The position numbers were made by a program, and so were the translations under genes. The notes under the pieces are model-generated. The model had not been told where the DNA came from. It searched no databases and was given only the letters and a program-made list of their open reading frames with translations. A stretch of 18,842 nucleotides of DNA from an uncultured Anaerolineaceae bacterium (GTDB lineage Bacteria > Chloroflexota > Anaerolineae > Anaerolineales > Anaerolineaceae): positions 1-18,842 of the forward strand of contig CALCQT010000220.1 in NCBI GenBank assembly GCA_937894825.1, in the 5' to 3' direction. Shown here in pieces: positions 6,597 through 15,420 of this stretch. Numbering within the stretch: position 1 is the first letter of the stretch; each line of letters begins with the position of its first letter.

Positions 6597-7358
6597 GTGG
6601 AAAAAGTACTTTATGAAGAATTGTTCCCCGAAGAATTTTCAGCAAGACTTAACCTTTGTCCTGTTGCTTATCTCCCACTGGGAACGCTGGAATGGCATGG
6701 CCCTCATCTGCCATTGGGTGCGGACGGGATCCAGGCTGAGGGGTTATTTACCCGCTTAGCATCAGAGGTTGGCGGGATTGTCCTCCCAATGCTTTTTGTT
6801 GGACCAGATTTCAGGCATAAAATAGATCCGGAAACGAAAGAAGAATTCTATGGCATGGATGTTGGTTCTATTCATCGCCCAGGTGTTATGTGTTCTTATC
6901 CGGATCAGCAACTAATTGGCAGTGCATATTACATCTCTGAAAATCTATTTGGTCAATTGTTGGAAACGATTTCTTTTCAACTTAAACGAGCCGGGTTCAA
7001 GATAATCGTTGCGCATGGGCATGGTCCCTCGTCGCAAGTGTTTTCAAGAATGGCCGGAGAGATTGAGAAAACGGTTGGAATCCGCTGTGTTGATTGTATT
7101 ACCTCCGTTGAAGAGGAAAAACTGCCATATCAAATCGATCATGCCGGTGCGAATGAAACCTCCATTGTGATGGCATTGCGTCCGGATCTCGTGAAAATGG
7201 AAAACCTTCCTTCAGATCCGAATGAAAAACCGTTGGCAATCATTGGTTCAGATCCCCGTGCGTTTGCATCACCTGAGAGCGGTGAGAAATCTCTCCGAAT
7301 AACGACTAAAGAAGTTAAGAGAAAAATCTTCCTTGCGCTTGGATATTCACATGAATAG
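6597..7358 (+). CDS. Creatininase-family amidohydrolase
   Basis: A 253-residue protein of the creatininase superfamily, metal-dependent cytoplasmic hydrolases of cyclic amides and related bonds. Clear motifs are LPLGTLEWHGPHLPLGAD (E32, H34 and D43 as expected metal ligands), VAHGHGP at residues 139-144 in place of the common NGHGGN, and HAGANETS (E187). GTG 6597 is chosen over an upstream in-frame GTG (6543) because AAGGAGA (6584-6590) lies 6 nt before it. It heads a plus-strand series followed by a sugar-binding protein 160 nt downstream. True creatininase activity is unlikely in this setting. The family also includes formamide hydrolases and uncharacterised members near sugar genes, so the substrate is open. 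Confidence 0.85.
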   Translation: MEKVLYEELFPEEFSARLNLCPVAYLPLGTLEWHGPHLPLGADGIQAEGLFTRLASEVGGIVLPMLFVGPDFRHKIDPETKEEFYGMDVGSIHRPGVMCSYPDQQLIGSAYYISENLFGQLLETISFQLKRAGFKIIVAHGHGPSSQVFSRMAGEIEKTVGIRCVDCITSVEEEKLPYQIDHAGANETSIVMALRPDLVKMENLPSDPNEKPLAIIGSDPRAFASPESGEKSLRITTKEVKRKIFLALGYSHE

Positions 7359-7438
7359 ACAATGATTTTATTTTTGCCGGGATACGGTCCGATAAAAATT
7401 GCGGGAGTGTCAATTTTTAAACAAAAGACCACTGAAAA

Positions 7439-7467
7439 TTGAATTGTTTCTCTTATGTATCTCTAAT
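7439..7467 (+). promoter_or_regulatory. Candidate promoter of the sugar-binding protein gene
   Basis: TTGAAT (7439-7444), a 17-nt spacer and TCTAAT (7462-7467; 5 of 6 consensus positions) lie about 50 nt before the start codon. An inverted repeat CAATTTT/AAAATTG (7411-7417, 7435-7441) overlaps the -35 box and could be an operator. The evidence is sequence resemblance only. Confidence 0.35.
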
Positions 7468-7518
7468 AAAATAAGAACAAGTCCCTTTATACAATTTGGA
7501 TTTCATAAGGAGAAAGAT

Positions 7519-8880
7519 ATGAAAAAAGTCTTTTGTTTTGCCATTGTGGTTGTATTGGTCGCTTTGGTTGTCGCAGGATTTTCTGGCGTTAGCGCTGAAG
7601 AGAAGACCAAACTTACAATCTGGAGCATGTCTCGTGCAGATTTAAGTTTTATTGATCCAATAATAAAAGAATATAATGAAACGAATATGGATGGAATTGA
7701 GCTGGTATTGGAAATTTATACCGACAATTTTTTCCAGGCAGTTGATGTTGCTGCGGCAACCGGTGGTCCTGATATTATAGATCTCCCGAATACGCTGTCG
7801 GTTTTCACAAATTATGTTGGACAGGGATACTATATTCCGATTGATCAATTTATGACGGAGGAAGATAAGGCCTTGTGGGGTGATTATCGTATTGAAGGAA
7901 TCACCGCATATAAAGGGGATCTGTATTATTTTCCCACTGTTGCCACAACAGGCCGGTTGATTTACAATCAGGACATTTTTGATCGTGTTGGCATCGAAAA
8001 TCCCCCCACTACACTGTCTGAAATGGTTGCTGACGCAAAACTTATAACGGAAAAATTGTCCGGTGAAGGCATTTATGGCTTTGCGGCAAACTTCAAGAGT
8101 CCAACGGGAGCATTGTTGCGTTCAATGGATTTTATGATTGAACTCTCCGGTGGTCCATGCCAGGGATTTGATTTTGCGAAAGGACAATATGATTACTCCT
8201 TCTATACACCTTTTGTCGAGGCCTACCGCGAAATGTTCACACAGGGGATTGCCTTCCCCGGATGTGAGTCGCTCGATATTGATCCACTGAGGACCCAATT
8301 TGCGGCGGGGAAAATCGGTATGTATATTTCCTGGTCCCATGCAGAGCCTGGTGTATATGCAACGCAATTCCCCACGGATATCAATTGGAATGGGGCAACG
8401 ATCCCGCTAATTGATGGACATGAGAAAGCGTCCCAGTCTGTGATTGGGTATCATGGCTATCTGATTACAAAAGATTGTAAAGATCCTGAGAAGGCCTGGA
8501 AAGCGATTAACGACGTTTTCTATAATCCGGAGTATATCGCCGCTTATCAGGAAGCCGGGCTTGGCGTTATTATGAACCCAATCATCTCGGCAACTGCGGG
8601 TACGCCGGCTTTGCTTGAAGGCAAGGAAGCCTTTTTGATGGGTCCTACTGATATTTTATGGCCTGCCGTACCGCATGAAGTCAACAGCCAGGCAGTTTTG
8701 GTTGAGGGCGAAAATATGTACAACACAATTATGGGCTTAATTCTTGGGAATGCTGACATTGATAAGACACTTGCGGATTTGACCGACCGTTACAATGCTG
8801 CATATCAAAAAGGAATTGAGCAAGGTTTGGGCGAACCAATACAGATTGAGAACTTTAATCCTGCAGCTCCTGCCAATTAA
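7519..8880 (+). CDS. Extracellular sugar-binding protein of an ABC importer (family 1)
   Basis: A 453-residue solute-binding protein of the MalE/UgpB/YesO class that should deliver an oligosaccharide or sugar acid to the two permeases encoded downstream. A signal peptide (KK, hydrophobic residues 5-20) ends at VSA, with cleavage after residue 26. No lipobox cysteine is present, so the product is probably periplasmic or released rather than a lipoprotein. The start KLTIWSMSRADLSFIDPI, the GGPDIIDLP segment and LYYFPTVATTGRLIYNQDIF are typical. ATG 7519 has AAGGAG (7507-7512) 6 nt upstream; the frame is open further 5' but without a usable start signal. It is followed by a stable hairpin and then the permease genes, the usual order of such operons. 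Ligand identity is not readable; the downstream genes suggest a uronate-containing compound. Confidence 0.92.
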   Translation: MKKVFCFAIVVVLVALVVAGFSGVSAEEKTKLTIWSMSRADLSFIDPIIKEYNETNMDGIELVLEIYTDNFFQAVDVAAATGGPDIIDLPNTLSVFTNYVGQGYYIPIDQFMTEEDKALWGDYRIEGITAYKGDLYYFPTVATTGRLIYNQDIFDRVGIENPPTTLSEMVADAKLITEKLSGEGIYGFAANFKSPTGALLRSMDFMIELSGGPCQGFDFAKGQYDYSFYTPFVEAYREMFTQGIAFPGCESLDIDPLRTQFAAGKIGMYISWSHAEPGVYATQFPTDINWNGATIPLIDGHEKASQSVIGYHGYLITKDCKDPEKAWKAINDVFYNPEYIAAYQEAGLGVIMNPIISATAGTPALLEGKEAFLMGPTDILWPAVPHEVNSQAVLVEGENMYNTIMGLILGNADIDKTLADLTDRYNAAYQKGIEQGLGEPIQIENFNPAAPAN

Positions 8881-8919
8881 GGATCTCTGCTAGAACAATG
8901 TTCCCATTATAAAAAGTCA

Positions 8920-8954
8920 AAGATACGGAATGCTTCAATGACATTCCGTATCTT
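8920..8954 (+). promoter_or_regulatory. Stable hairpin between binding-protein and permease genes
   Basis: Perfect 13-bp arms AAGATACGGAATG and CATTCCGTATCTT (8920-8932, 8942-8954) with a 9-nt loop. No T run follows, only AAAATTTTA. Such hairpins are known to protect the 3' end of binding-protein mRNA or to reduce transcription into the permeases, giving more binding protein than permease. That role is inferred. Confidence 0.7.
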
Positions 8955-8985
8955 AAAATTTTATGAAACATAAGGTTTGAGCCCA

Positions 8986-9894
8986 ATGAATAAGAAAGTT
9001 AGCGAGAGACTGCAAATTTTTGCCATGCTCGCCCCAAATCTGGTTTTGTTTTTTTTCTTGTCAATTTACCCGGTGGTTTGGTGTTTTCGTTATATCTTTT
9101 TTCAATATGGCGGTTTGGCGAGCGGTGATCCGATTTATATCGGGCTTGGTAATTTCAAGCGGTTATTTACGAATGACCCTGTTTTTATAATAGCACTCAA
9201 AAATACTTTTATTTATGCCATTGGAAAAGTTGGCGGTGTGTTGCCGCTTGCGTTCTTTTCTGCGATGATGCTCAATAGAAAAAATTTAAAAGGATCCGGT
9301 TTTCTTCGGGCGACATTGTTTATGCCGACTATTATGAGCGCGGCCGTTATGGGATTGGTTTTTTATCTGTTATTTAATGTCTATAACGGTGAAGTGAACA
9401 AGTATCTTTTACTATTGGGCATGAAAACTCCCGTAAACTGGCTGGGCACAAAAAATGCCATGCTAACGGTGATAATTATTGGAATTTGGGGCGGGTTAGG
9501 CAATTATATGATTTATTTTCTGGCGGGGCTGCAGGGTGTTCCGCAAGAATTGTATGAGAGCGCTGATCTTGATGGCGTCAATGCAATCCAACGAATTTGG
9601 TACGTTACATTGCCGATGCTTGGCCCGGTGTTGAAGATGATCATGATGCTGGCTATCGTTATTGCTTTTCAGGATATTACGACAATCATGGTACTCACAG
9701 AAGGCGGCCCTGTTAACGCCACCATGACCTTGTTTTTATATGCGTATCAGTTTTTCTTTCCAATCTCTCCAGGATCTGTTGTTACGACTCAATTTGGATA
9801 TGGTGCAACAGTATCGTTGGTTTCATCCGTTATTGTCGGAATTGTGACTATCATTTATCTGGTCGTTTCACGCAAATTGGATAATCTTTATTAA
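8986..9894 (+). CDS. ABC sugar transporter permease (MalF/UgpA/YesP type)
   Basis: A 302-residue inner-membrane permease with about six hydrophobic segments. It begins with the usual ERLQIFAMLAPNLVLFF helix, and the cytoplasmic EAA loop (about 188-210) reads ELYESADLDGVNAIQRIWYV and then TLPML, the coupling site for the ATPase. FQDITTIMVLTEGGP, a strongly conserved MalF-family segment, lies at 228-242. ATG 8986 is preferred over TTG 8977, as TAAGG (8971-8975) is about 10 nt away from the ATG but almost touches the TTG. It lies 12 nt before the second permease gene, with which it forms the heterodimeric pore. Confidence 0.93.
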   Translation: MNKKVSERLQIFAMLAPNLVLFFFLSIYPVVWCFRYIFFQYGGLASGDPIYIGLGNFKRLFTNDPVFIIALKNTFIYAIGKVGGVLPLAFFSAMMLNRKNLKGSGFLRATLFMPTIMSAAVMGLVFYLLFNVYNGEVNKYLLLLGMKTPVNWLGTKNAMLTVIIIGIWGGLGNYMIYFLAGLQGVPQELYESADLDGVNAIQRIWYVTLPMLGPVLKMIMMLAIVIAFQDITTIMVLTEGGPVNATMTLFLYAYQFFFPISPGSVVTTQFGYGATVSLVSSVIVGIVTIIYLVVSRKLDNLY

Positions 9895-9906
9895 GCGAGT
9901 GATGAG

Positions 9907-10758
9907 ATGAAAAGACGACACTCTTTTTTTTCCATATTCTTTAATGTTTTGGGCTGGCTGATTATTGGTGTGCTGATTCTGTTTACGGTTTATCCTGTGA
10001 TATATGCGCTGTTGGGATCTTTAAAAACAAACGCTGAATTGACGCTTGGTGGTGCGATTTTCCCGAAAGATCCTCAGTGGAAAAATTACGTAAAAGCCTT
10101 TATTGACTCGAATTTTATTACCTACAGCAAAAATAGTTTGCTTATTAGTTTGGGGACGATGATAGTAGCCTGTTTTACCTCTTCCCTGACTGGCTATATT
10201 TTTGCGCGTCATGAATTTCCGGGGAAACGACTTTTAATTTCATTGTATGGAGCCATGATGTTTGTATCCATTGGATCCGTTGCGCTTTATCCGATTAAAT
10301 TATTCCTTCAAAAATTCAGTTTGGATAATACCTTATTAGCATTAATTCTTGTCTTGACGGGAAGCCAAATTACCAATGTTTTTCTGGTTATGGGGTTCGT
10401 TAAAGGAATTCCCAAAGAATTGGATGAAGCCGCAATTCTGGATGGGTGTAACATTTTTTCAATTTATTATCGAATTATTTTGCCTCTCATCCGGCCAATT
10501 GTTGGTGTCGTGGCGCTGTTTACTTTTCGGAATACCTGGAACGACTACATTACTACGCTTATTATGACCATGTCGAACAAGAGTCTGACGACCTTAACCG
10601 TTGCAGTTGTACAGCTTAAATATTCAGTCTTTGCCGCAGCAGAGTGGCATATTATGCTGGCAGGTGCTTCTCTGGCAATCATCCCGGTATTGCTCCTTTA
10701 CGTTTTTACAAATAAACAATTCATTTCAGGCCTTACCGCAGGAGCAGTTAAAGGATAG
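9907..10758 (+). CDS. ABC sugar transporter permease (MalG/UgpE/YesQ type)
   Basis: A 283-residue membrane permease, partner of the preceding one. Typical features are the N-terminal TVYPVIYALLGSLKTNAEL, the WKNYVKAF segment before the second helix, and the EAA loop (about 171-195) ELDEAAILDGCNIFSIYYRI with ILPL after it. The C terminus FTNKQFISGLTAGAVKG is the standard end of this family. The initiating ATG (9907) follows the previous stop by 12 nt with only a weak purine-rich site, suggesting translational coupling. No ATPase gene follows; as in many such systems an MsmK/UgpC-type ATPase encoded elsewhere is probably shared. Confidence 0.93.
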   Translation: MKRRHSFFSIFFNVLGWLIIGVLILFTVYPVIYALLGSLKTNAELTLGGAIFPKDPQWKNYVKAFIDSNFITYSKNSLLISLGTMIVACFTSSLTGYIFARHEFPGKRLLISLYGAMMFVSIGSVALYPIKLFLQKFSLDNTLLALILVLTGSQITNVFLVMGFVKGIPKELDEAAILDGCNIFSIYYRIILPLIRPIVGVVALFTFRNTWNDYITTLIMTMSNKSLTTLTVAVVQLKYSVFAAAEWHIMLAGASLAIIPVLLLYVFTNKQFISGLTAGAVKG

Positions 10759-10805
10759 GAAAACTTGTTTTGCTTCGATAGTTACGCAAATCCATTATTT
10801 CAGAA

Positions 10806-10816
10806 TATTTGACTCA
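10806..10816 (+). promoter_or_regulatory. 11-nt motif shared with the yesL-like upstream region
   Basis: TATTTGACTCA here equals 6283-6293 exactly. The following bases (TTGAAAA) keep only part of the palindrome seen there. It lies about 110 nt before the histidine kinase start and may be a binding site for a common regulator, perhaps the YesN-like or AraC-type protein. This is an inference from an exact shared word between two relevant upstream regions. Confidence 0.35.
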
Positions 10817-10927
10817 TTGAAAACAAAGTATGGCAGATCAACCATTACAAATGTGGTGGGAAATAAATTAGATTTTCGGAGAGACAGGTTGTTCTCGATC
10901 CCGAACGACGGGTAGAGGAGGTAGTAA

Positions 10928-12751
10928 TTGAAAGGAGTAGTAAAAAATGTAACGCTGAGAAGCAAAATAATATTATTTACATTGGTTTTGACCTTGTTCA
11001 TTGTTGCGATTTTTTCAGTATCTTATTATCAGAACCTGGCAACAGATTTAGAAAAGAATCTCACAGATTATGCAAATTCATTGTCAAACCAGGTAGGGCA
11101 ATATTTTAATGAACGGCTGAATATTTTTGTTGTTAATATTTTTTCCCTTACGAAAAGCGACCGATTTCAACAAACTTTTCTGCGTTATTTAACGAATGAC
11201 ATCCCATATCAATATTCCCTGACGCTTTCTGATTTTAACTCCCTCTTATCCGAAGTGAAAATTCCGGATTCCTTTTATGAATCTGCTTATCTTTATACTC
11301 CGAAGCGGACCTTTTTTGATCTTTCAAGAATTACGTACGATATTACTGATTTTACAGGATCAGAACTTTACCGGGATTATTTAAACGCTGATGTTCATTC
11401 CATTTATTATGGCCATCAAATGAAAGACGATGTTTATAAATCCGGAAAATCTATCGTACCCATCGTAATTCGTACGCCGATTGCCGGTTATCCGAATGAT
11501 GTTTTTCTAATCGTTCATATTGATAGCCAGGTTATTGAAGATTATCTGTCAAACAGCGTCATTTCCGGTGTGGACATTTTGGTTGTCGATTCAAATAATC
11601 AGCTTGTCGCTTCCGGAAACTCACAAATGAATGACCGGTATATTAGCATTATCTCGAATCAAAATGAGCTTCATTATGGTATAGGGAAAAACTATATCAT
11701 TTCGGAAACGAAATTAGCCGTAAATGATTGGAAGATCATCTCATTTTCTGATAAAACAATTATCAAAAAATCTCTTGAAAACAGTGTCGCATTCTTAATT
11801 TTTCTTCACATAATAACTTTGTTGATAGCGGGATTCTTTTCGTCATTCTTTTCCGGGCAAATTGTAAAGCCTTTGCAGGATCTGCAAAAAAGTATGTTCC
11901 GTTTTTTCGAAGGGGATTTTTCCCCGTGGGATGAACATTATCCGGACAATGAAGTGGGACGGCTCGCATCCGGGTTCAGTGAAATGGGTCGTCAACTCAG
12001 CGATCTTGTACGTGAACTGCAGCATTCTGTCGAACAACTTCAAATTGAGAAAGAAAATGTTTATCAGGAGAAGACATTGAAAAGATTTGCAGAACTCAGT
12101 GCGCTTCAGGCACAAATTGATCCTCATTTTCTATATAACACACTCAACTCGATCGTTTGGCTTTCTATGGAAAAAGAGAACGAAAAGATTAATGATTTGG
12201 CTGTAAATTTGTCCGCATTTTATAAATATCGGATTCAAGAACATGGGATATTTGTTTCAATAAGAAATGAAATTGAGGAAGTGGATCACTATGTCAATAT
12301 TCAAAATTTCCGCTATAGCAATACGATTAATTGTCAGTTTGATATCGATGAAATGCTTATAGAGAAATTTACATTAAAAATGATCGTTCAACCATTGGTT
12401 GAAAATGCAATTTTTCATGGTCTGTGCTGCAAAGAAGGAGCACGGGATATTATGGTCCGGGGAAAGTTAATGACGGAAAAAGTGTCAAACGGTGACTTTT
12501 GCATAGAAGTAATTGATAACGGCGCGGGCATGCCGCCTAAAAAGCTGGAAACAATCAATAACGATCTGCAGGAGTCAAAAATGCCTTTAACCGGGGGCTA
12601 TGGAATTTATAACGTTAATGAAAGAATCCAGTTGATTTTTGGGAAAAAATATGGTCTCCAATATGAAAGCGAACTTGGTGTTGGGACAACCGCGAGGTTG
12701 ATTCTCCCTCAAATTACGGAGCAGGAAAGCAAAATATTATGTATACGTTGA
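10928..12751 (+). CDS. YesM-like sensor histidine kinase
   Basis: A 607-residue membrane sensor kinase. In order: transmembrane helix 1 (about 12-34), an extracytoplasmic Cache-like sensing region (about 35-285), transmembrane helix 2 (about 287-308), a HAMP linker (about 309-362), a coiled-coil segment, the His_kinase domain with H400 in AQIDPHFLYNTLN, and an HATPase domain with the N box VQPLVENAIFHG (488-498), DNGAGMP (530-536) and GGYGIYNVNERI. This is the LytS/YesM architecture. TTG 10928 is the start: AGAGGAGGT (10914-10922) lies 5 nt upstream and no in-frame ATG offers an alternative. Its end overlaps the response regulator gene by 13 nt, so the two are translationally coupled. The likely signal is an extracellular sugar, sensed directly or through the binding protein. 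Confidence 0.93.
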   Translation: MKGVVKNVTLRSKIILFTLVLTLFIVAIFSVSYYQNLATDLEKNLTDYANSLSNQVGQYFNERLNIFVVNIFSLTKSDRFQQTFLRYLTNDIPYQYSLTLSDFNSLLSEVKIPDSFYESAYLYTPKRTFFDLSRITYDITDFTGSELYRDYLNADVHSIYYGHQMKDDVYKSGKSIVPIVIRTPIAGYPNDVFLIVHIDSQVIEDYLSNSVISGVDILVVDSNNQLVASGNSQMNDRYISIISNQNELHYGIGKNYIISETKLAVNDWKIISFSDKTIIKKSLENSVAFLIFLHIITLLIAGFFSSFFSGQIVKPLQDLQKSMFRFFEGDFSPWDEHYPDNEVGRLASGFSEMGRQLSDLVRELQHSVEQLQIEKENVYQEKTLKRFAELSALQAQIDPHFLYNTLNSIVWLSMEKENEKINDLAVNLSAFYKYRIQEHGIFVSIRNEIEEVDHYVNIQNFRYSNTINCQFDIDEMLIEKFTLKMIVQPLVENAIFHGLCCKEGARDIMVRGKLMTEKVSNGDFCIEVIDNGAGMPPKKLETINNDLQESKMPLTGGYGIYNVNERIQLIFGKKYGLQYESELGVGTTARLILPQITEQESKILCIR

Positions 12752-14349
12752 TGATCGTTGACGACGATGAAATAACGCGCAGTGGCATTTCTCGCTTTTT
12801 GCAGAAGAGTGTTCCGCTGATACAGTCTGTTTGGACAGCACAGGACGGTGAAGAAGGGCTTAAGTTGTATGAGGAATATCAGCCTGATTTTCTTTTGGTA
12901 GATATTGAAATGCCAAAAATGGACGGATTGGAACTGATTGAACAACTTCGGTTGAATGGATATCAGCCTAATGTCATTATTCTTAGTGATCATAAAAACT
13001 TTTCTTATGCGCAAAGTGCGGTCCGTTTGGGCGTAAAAGAATACCTGACGAAACCAATCATGCCTTCCGATATTCTACGGGTCATAAATGAATTAATTGG
13101 GGAGGAAGATAAACGAGATCATCATTTAAAAAAATTACATGAGACAGCGAGTGAACAATTTGAGAACTTATTGGTGCTGCGGGAAAGATTTTTTAATTCC
13201 CTGATATACACAAGTCTATACGAGCAGATTGACGAACAATATATAAAACAGCGGGCGCTTCTCATTGATCTTGATTTATCCGCCTCTCTTTACATGGTGG
13301 TGATTTTACGCGTAGCATCTATAGAAGATTCTTTGAAGAACAAACTTGCCTCCGAAAGCCTTGATTCCCTTTTTCATGTTATTCCTGACCCCGTATTTCC
13401 TGAAAAAATAAAATGCTATTCTGTTATTCTCAATGAAAAGGATATTGCATTGATTCTTTTTTCAAATGATTCGGATCGGGAAGGTTTTTTCAAGGTCGTC
13501 AATTCGGGATTGTCCAGAGTTCTTTCTATTGCCAAGAAGAAATTAAACATGATTGTTTGTGGTGGGATTGGACGCCAATACGACCAGATCAGCGGAATTT
13601 GTAAATCCTATAATGATGCATTGGATGCTTTGATATCCATTGAAAATAATCATGGAACTGAGCAGCTTCGAAATTATGAAGATATTTCACCTTTCGAACT
13701 TTTTTTGGATAAAAACTTGCTGACAGAGCCGGAAACACTGCTTTTGCACGGGGTCAAGTACCAATCATATGAGCAATGTATTGAATATGTCGATCAATTA
13801 TTTTCTATCCTTCAAAATTATTGGATCCACCATTGCAGTTATGTGAAAAGCTATTTTTTGAAGGTAGCTGTTCTTATTTGGCGGGATTTACAAAATATGA
13901 ATAATGGTGAATCCGATATTGGGATTGATTTCTCGGTGGTACTAAACTGTGAAAAAATCAATGACTGCTTTCAATGGTTTCGAAATTTTTTAAATGTTGT
14001 TGTTGACAGCTATAAAAAAGTAAATGAAGAGAAAGGTAATTCGCTATTAAATAAGGCTCGGCATATAATCTTGGATAATTTCTCTAATTGTGATTTTAAT
14101 ATAGATGACGTCGCTTCTCAGCTTTTTATTAGTTCAAGTTACTTGCGTCAAATATTTAAAAAGCAATCCAATGAATCTTTCGTTGAATATCTGACACGTA
14201 TTCGGATGGAGAATGCACTTGAGTTGCTGCAAAGAAGCAACTTAAGAATTCAAGAGATCGCTGAACAATCCGGTTTTGCCAATCAACGTTATTTTTCCGT
14301 TTGTTTCAAGAAACATTATGGAAAAACTCCTTCAGAATGCAGAAGTTAA
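12739..14349 (+). CDS. YesN-like response regulator with AraC-type DNA-binding domain
   Basis: A 536-residue response regulator. The receiver domain (1-120) has the acidic patch D8-D10, phospho-acceptor D55 in LLVDIEMPKMDGLELI, S83 in IILSDHKNF and K105 in YLTKPI. A middle region (about 130-430) of the kind seen in YesN proteins follows, and the C-terminal 100 residues form the AraC double helix-turn-helix: DDVASQLFISSSYLRQIFKK and then IQEIAEQSGFANQRYFSVCF with KKHYGKTPSE. It starts inside the kinase gene (ATG 12739, MYTLMIVDDD) and so forms one unit with it. It probably activates the transporter and yesL-like promoters once phosphorylated. It ends only 20 nt from the convergent AraC gene, with no hairpin between them. 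Confidence 0.94.
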   Translation: MYTLMIVDDDEITRSGISRFLQKSVPLIQSVWTAQDGEEGLKLYEEYQPDFLLVDIEMPKMDGLELIEQLRLNGYQPNVIILSDHKNFSYAQSAVRLGVKEYLTKPIMPSDILRVINELIGEEDKRDHHLKKLHETASEQFENLLVLRERFFNSLIYTSLYEQIDEQYIKQRALLIDLDLSASLYMVVILRVASIEDSLKNKLASESLDSLFHVIPDPVFPEKIKCYSVILNEKDIALILFSNDSDREGFFKVVNSGLSRVLSIAKKKLNMIVCGGIGRQYDQISGICKSYNDALDALISIENNHGTEQLRNYEDISPFELFLDKNLLTEPETLLLHGVKYQSYEQCIEYVDQLFSILQNYWIHHCSYVKSYFLKVAVLIWRDLQNMNNGESDIGIDFSVVLNCEKINDCFQWFRNFLNVVVDSYKKVNEEKGNSLLNKARHIILDNFSNCDFNIDDVASQLFISSSYLRQIFKKQSNESFVEYLTRIRMENALELLQRSNLRIQEIAEQSGFANQRYFSVCFKKHYGKTPSECRS

Positions 14350-14369
14350 ACCGGACACTCATAATTCAT

Positions 14370-15215
14370 TTAAGACCATTGGATTTGCTGCGCATAGAAT
14401 TGCTTTGGTGCGATTCCATAATTATTTCGGAAAACATTGTAAAAACGGCTGGGGCTTTTAAACCCCGCAGCATATGCGATATCGATGATGCGATGGTCGG
14501 AATGAAGCAATAGATTGACAGCATAATTAAGCCGCTGTTGGTTCAGGTAAACGCTGGGCGATACGCCCAGATAGCGTTTGAAAGTCCGGCACAGATGCGC
14601 CTTTGTATAACCTGTGAATTTGCAGAAAAAATCCAGCCCTTCCTGCCGGTGGTCTTCCATCTGCCAGGCCTGCAAAGCCTCATCCAGCCAATCCGGAAGG
14701 GTTTTGGAGCCGGAATCCGCCAATGCTGCGGGTAATACATATTGTGCAATCACTTCGAACAGGAAATTACGCATGATGGTACGGCCTTTTGCCCACTCGT
14801 CAACGTGAATTGTGTTTAATGCTTGAATTTTCTTTTCCAATTTTCCTAAAGCTTGATGAGATAAGAAAACAGGACGTACATAAGGAAACCCTGCTAATAG
14901 CGTTTTAGAATTCTCGTCACATAGATATTCAAATAATGAGTTAACTGCTTTGGTGGGAAAGGCAAGATTGATATGAGAACATTTTTCACCGGATTTTGAA
15001 TGGATATCTCCGGGGCGAATCAGGATTAAACTGCCTGCCTGAAGAGATAATCCGGTTTCGCATAAGCGCAGATGAAGGATTCCTGACGTGACAAGAATAA
15101 TTTCATAAAAATTATGAACTTGAGGATAGATATTGGGATTGATCTGGGTATGGTATCGATAGTGATATTCTCCCTCACCGACAAATACATCTTTATGATC
15201 AATGAAATTCAGCAT
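14370..15215 (-). CDS. AraC-family transcriptional regulator
   Basis: A 281-residue regulator with an N-terminal cupin-like sensing domain (about 10-150; PQVHNFYEIILVTSG, IRPGDIHS) and a C-terminal AraC helix-turn-helix pair (about 185-281; FCKFTGYTKAHLCRTFKRYL and then IIDIAYAAGFKSPSRFYNVF). The cupin domain probably binds a sugar acid or similar effector directly. ATG 15215 is chosen because AAAAGGGG lies just upstream (about 15222-15229); GTG 15221 overlaps that site too closely. It is divergent from the mannonate dehydratase gene, across about 200 nt, and is the natural candidate to control it. It converges with the yesN-like gene. Confidence 0.9.
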   Translation of the reverse strand: MLNFIDHKDVFVGEGEYHYRYHTQINPNIYPQVHNFYEIILVTSGILHLRLCETGLSLQAGSLILIRPGDIHSKSGEKCSHINLAFPTKAVNSLFEYLCDENSKTLLAGFPYVRPVFLSHQALGKLEKKIQALNTIHVDEWAKGRTIMRNFLFEVIAQYVLPAALADSGSKTLPDWLDEALQAWQMEDHRQEGLDFFCKFTGYTKAHLCRTFKRYLGVSPSVYLNQQRLNYAVNLLLHSDHRIIDIAYAAGFKSPSRFYNVFRNNYGIAPKQFYAQQIQWS

Positions 15216-15245
15216 AGACACCCCTTTTCATAATTGGAATCAATA

Positions 15246-15281
15246 AATCGAATAGCGGATTATGTAAGAAATAATTCGATT
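15246..15281. promoter_or_regulatory. Inverted repeat in the araC-type/uxuA divergent region
   Basis: AATCGAAT (15246-15253) and ATTCGATT (15274-15281) are exact inverse copies with 28 nt between centres, about 30-65 nt upstream of the AraC-type start. They could be a regulator binding site. The rest of 15216-15420 is AT-rich, with TATAAA (15339-15344) as a possible -10 box for uxuA but no convincing -35. Confidence 0.35.
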
Positions 15282-15420
15282 GTTTTCGTTTAATGACTTT
15301 TTTGCTTTTTATTAAATATCAATATACGACACATATTGTATAAAAAACAAGAGGACAATGATAGCAATAGTTGTAATAATAATACATAGAAATTCATCAA
15401 AACAAATAGGATCTCTTTCG

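Noticed and set aside
15358..15420. Upstream start of uxuA giving a hydrophobic 21-residue leader
   Set aside because: Ribosome binding site is too close to that ATG, and the cytoplasmic UxuA family has no such leader.
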